From positions 1-64,000 of the forward strand of contig JAGXTI010000009.1 of the NCBI GenBank assembly GCA_018334015.1: 64,000 bases of DNA, in the 5' to 3' direction. Both the position numbers and the translations under genes were made by a program. Below are positions 63,067 to 64,000 of this stretch, one piece after another. How positions within the stretch are numbered: the first letter of the stretch is position 1; each line of letters begins with the position of its first letter. The notes beneath the pieces were generated by a model that did no database searches, was not told the origin of the DNA, and saw nothing but the letters and a program-made list of their open reading frames with translations. The stretch is from Silanimonas sp. (GTDB lineage: Bacteria; Pseudomonadota; Gammaproteobacteria; Xanthomonadales; Xanthomonadaceae).

Positions 63067-64000
63067 TCACGTATTTGGTGCCTTATCGCCCGACGAACTT
63101 GGCCCTCGGGGAGATAGTCGCTCATAGACTTGGCTACCGAGCCATCCTGATACCAGTTCCTGCAGATCGGGTTTGCCCATGTAATTGGTGAACAGCTCCT
63201 CGTTCAGCTCCATCCGCTCGATGAACAGTGATTCCAGCACCTGCCGGAACACCAGCTGGAACTTGTCCAGTGAATTGACCGCGGCGGCCTTCCGTAGAGT
63301 CTCGCTCTGGCTGGCCGCCTCGGCGATCTGGTCAAAGAACAGCTGATCCGCTTCGTTGAGTTCGCCGCCAAAGCGCTCGTTGATGATGTCGATCAGGCGC
63401 GAAAGTGAAACGTGCTCTTCCCGCACCATGCCGGTGCCCACCTCGCGAGGGCCGTCCAGTGGTTTGGAGTAACCCTCGTTCAGGCTGATTGAGCCTTCAC
63501 TGATCTTCTGCAGGCGGTAGTAGTCGAGTTCGACCTCCTCGTCGAACTGGTAGCCCGGCCCGCTCTTGCGCTTGGGCAGCTTTAGTGCGAGATGGCGCAG
63601 GTAGGTGAACAGCTTTTCGAGGTCACTGTCTTGGTAAGGGATCACCTGGCTCAGGAAGCTGTAGAGATTACGGAAGGCCTGCATCTTGCCGCGCCATAGC
63701 TCCGCTTCCTCGTCTTCCGTGTTCTGCAATTGCACGAAACGCGCAACCGCCCGGTCCAGAATCGCATTCATCGTCTTGTGGTCACCGGGGCTCTGCCGGC
63801 GCTTCGGCGCAAAGAAAACGCGCGCGAACTCGGCCACCTCGGTTTGCAGGAAAATGCCCGAGGCATCGAGCTCGGCCTTCACCTCATAGAGCTTGTCGGG
63901 ATCGACCTGCTCGCCCATCACCGAGCCTTCGTAGTATTGGCGGAACGCCTCCTGGATTTCGGCCGGATCATTGACGAAGTCGAGTACAAAGGTGTCGTCT
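63067..64000 (-). CDS. hsdR: Type I restriction enzyme R subunit, C-terminal part (5' end outside window)
   Basis: The last 310 or so residues of a large protein whose frame stays open to the window edge. The segment DTFVLDFVNDPAEIQEAFRQYYEGSVMGEQVDPDKLYEVK and the following AEFARVFF...HKTMNAILDRAVARF are characteristic of the helical C-terminal region of HsdR translocase subunits, after the helicase motifs. The part seen is uninterrupted. The rest of the gene and any hsdM and hsdS would lie beyond 64000. GC is lower than in fumC next door, as is usual for acquired restriction systems. The 66 bp between it and fumC hold nothing I recognise. Confidence 0.85.
   Translation of the reverse strand, partial: DDTFVLDFVNDPAEIQEAFRQYYEGSVMGEQVDPDKLYEVKAELDASGIFLQTEVAEFARVFFAPKRRQSPGDHKTMNAILDRAVARFVQLQNTEDEEAELWRGKMQAFRNLYSFLSQVIPYQDSDLEKLFTYLRHLALKLPKRKSGPGYQFDEEVELDYYRLQKISEGSISLNEGYSKPLDGPREVGTGMVREEHVSLSRLIDIINERFGGELNEADQLFFDQIAEAASQSETLRKAAAVNSLDKFQLVFRQVLESLFIERMELNEELFTNYMGKPDLQELVSGWLGSQVYERLSPRGPSSSGDKAPNT

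Overview
The window is high-GC, densely packed bacterial chromosome. It looks like a gammaproteobacterium of the order Lysobacterales (Xanthomonadales). I infer this from the gene content and order: miaA-hfq-hflX-hflK-hflC-DUF2065-purA, a sucA-sucB-lpdA operon with its own lipoamide dehydrogenase, an Oar-type TonB receptor, a PilH-type regulator, a RoxA-type ribosomal oxygenase and a YtrA-type GntR regulator. I cannot name a genus. Most of the sequence is ordinary core genome, and many genes are coupled by 1-4 bp stop/start overlaps.

Layout. 1-2548: edge of a surface-polysaccharide cluster, with a broken methyltransferase followed by rmd and gmd (GDP-D-rhamnose synthesis). 2635-3705: an alkane monooxygenase on the other strand. 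3815-10076: miaA, hfq, hflX, hflK, hflC, a DUF2065 gene and purA. 10077-12400: an accessory insertion between purA and gcvP, holding a decayed histidine kinase, a small lipoprotein gene followed directly by an integron attC-like site, and an S41 peptidase, the last two visibly less GC-rich. 12421-15700: gcvP under a tandem glycine riboswitch. 15732-19160: an Oar-like TonB-dependent receptor and tRNA-Leu(CAG). 19257-22741: rnr, rlmB and a small membrane protein.

22742-32437 is largely about phosphate: pstS-pstC-pstA-pstB-phoU (then rnt) on the minus strand behind a clear Pho box. Divergent from it are a periplasmic NTF2-like protein, a sensor kinase/response regulator pair and an OprO/OprP-like porin. 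A PstS-OmpA fusion lies further on (38698-40080). 32482-38621: a REC-GGDEF-EAL protein with a ruined GGDEF site, a shrunken Rnf remnant (RnfC ferredoxin half plus short RnfD) overlapping nth, an enoyl-CoA hydratase, an FKBP-like protein, DUF1289 and a Nudix hydrolase. 40061-45624: an enoyl-CoA isomerase, a DUF4139 protein, a thioesterase and uvrA. 45882-48922: rplU-rpmA, obgE, a DnaJ-like chaperone and pilH. 48950-49945: about 1 kb with no gene, built of duplicated hairpin-rich blocks. 49949-56718: acuI/yhdH, a Pmp3 protein, lpdA, sucB and sucA. 56855-63000: a ytrA-type regulator, a GNAT fusion, roxA, purB, a yefM-yoeB toxin-antitoxin pair and fumC. The right edge holds the end of a type I restriction hsdR gene.

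I found no CRISPR array, prophage or insertion sequence, and no complete undescribed system. The observations most worth checking are the solo attC-like cassette, the duplicated hairpin blocks near 49 kb, the minimal RnfC/RnfD pair, the probable CTG start of hflX, and the YtrA operator that overlaps its own start codon beside the sucA promoter.
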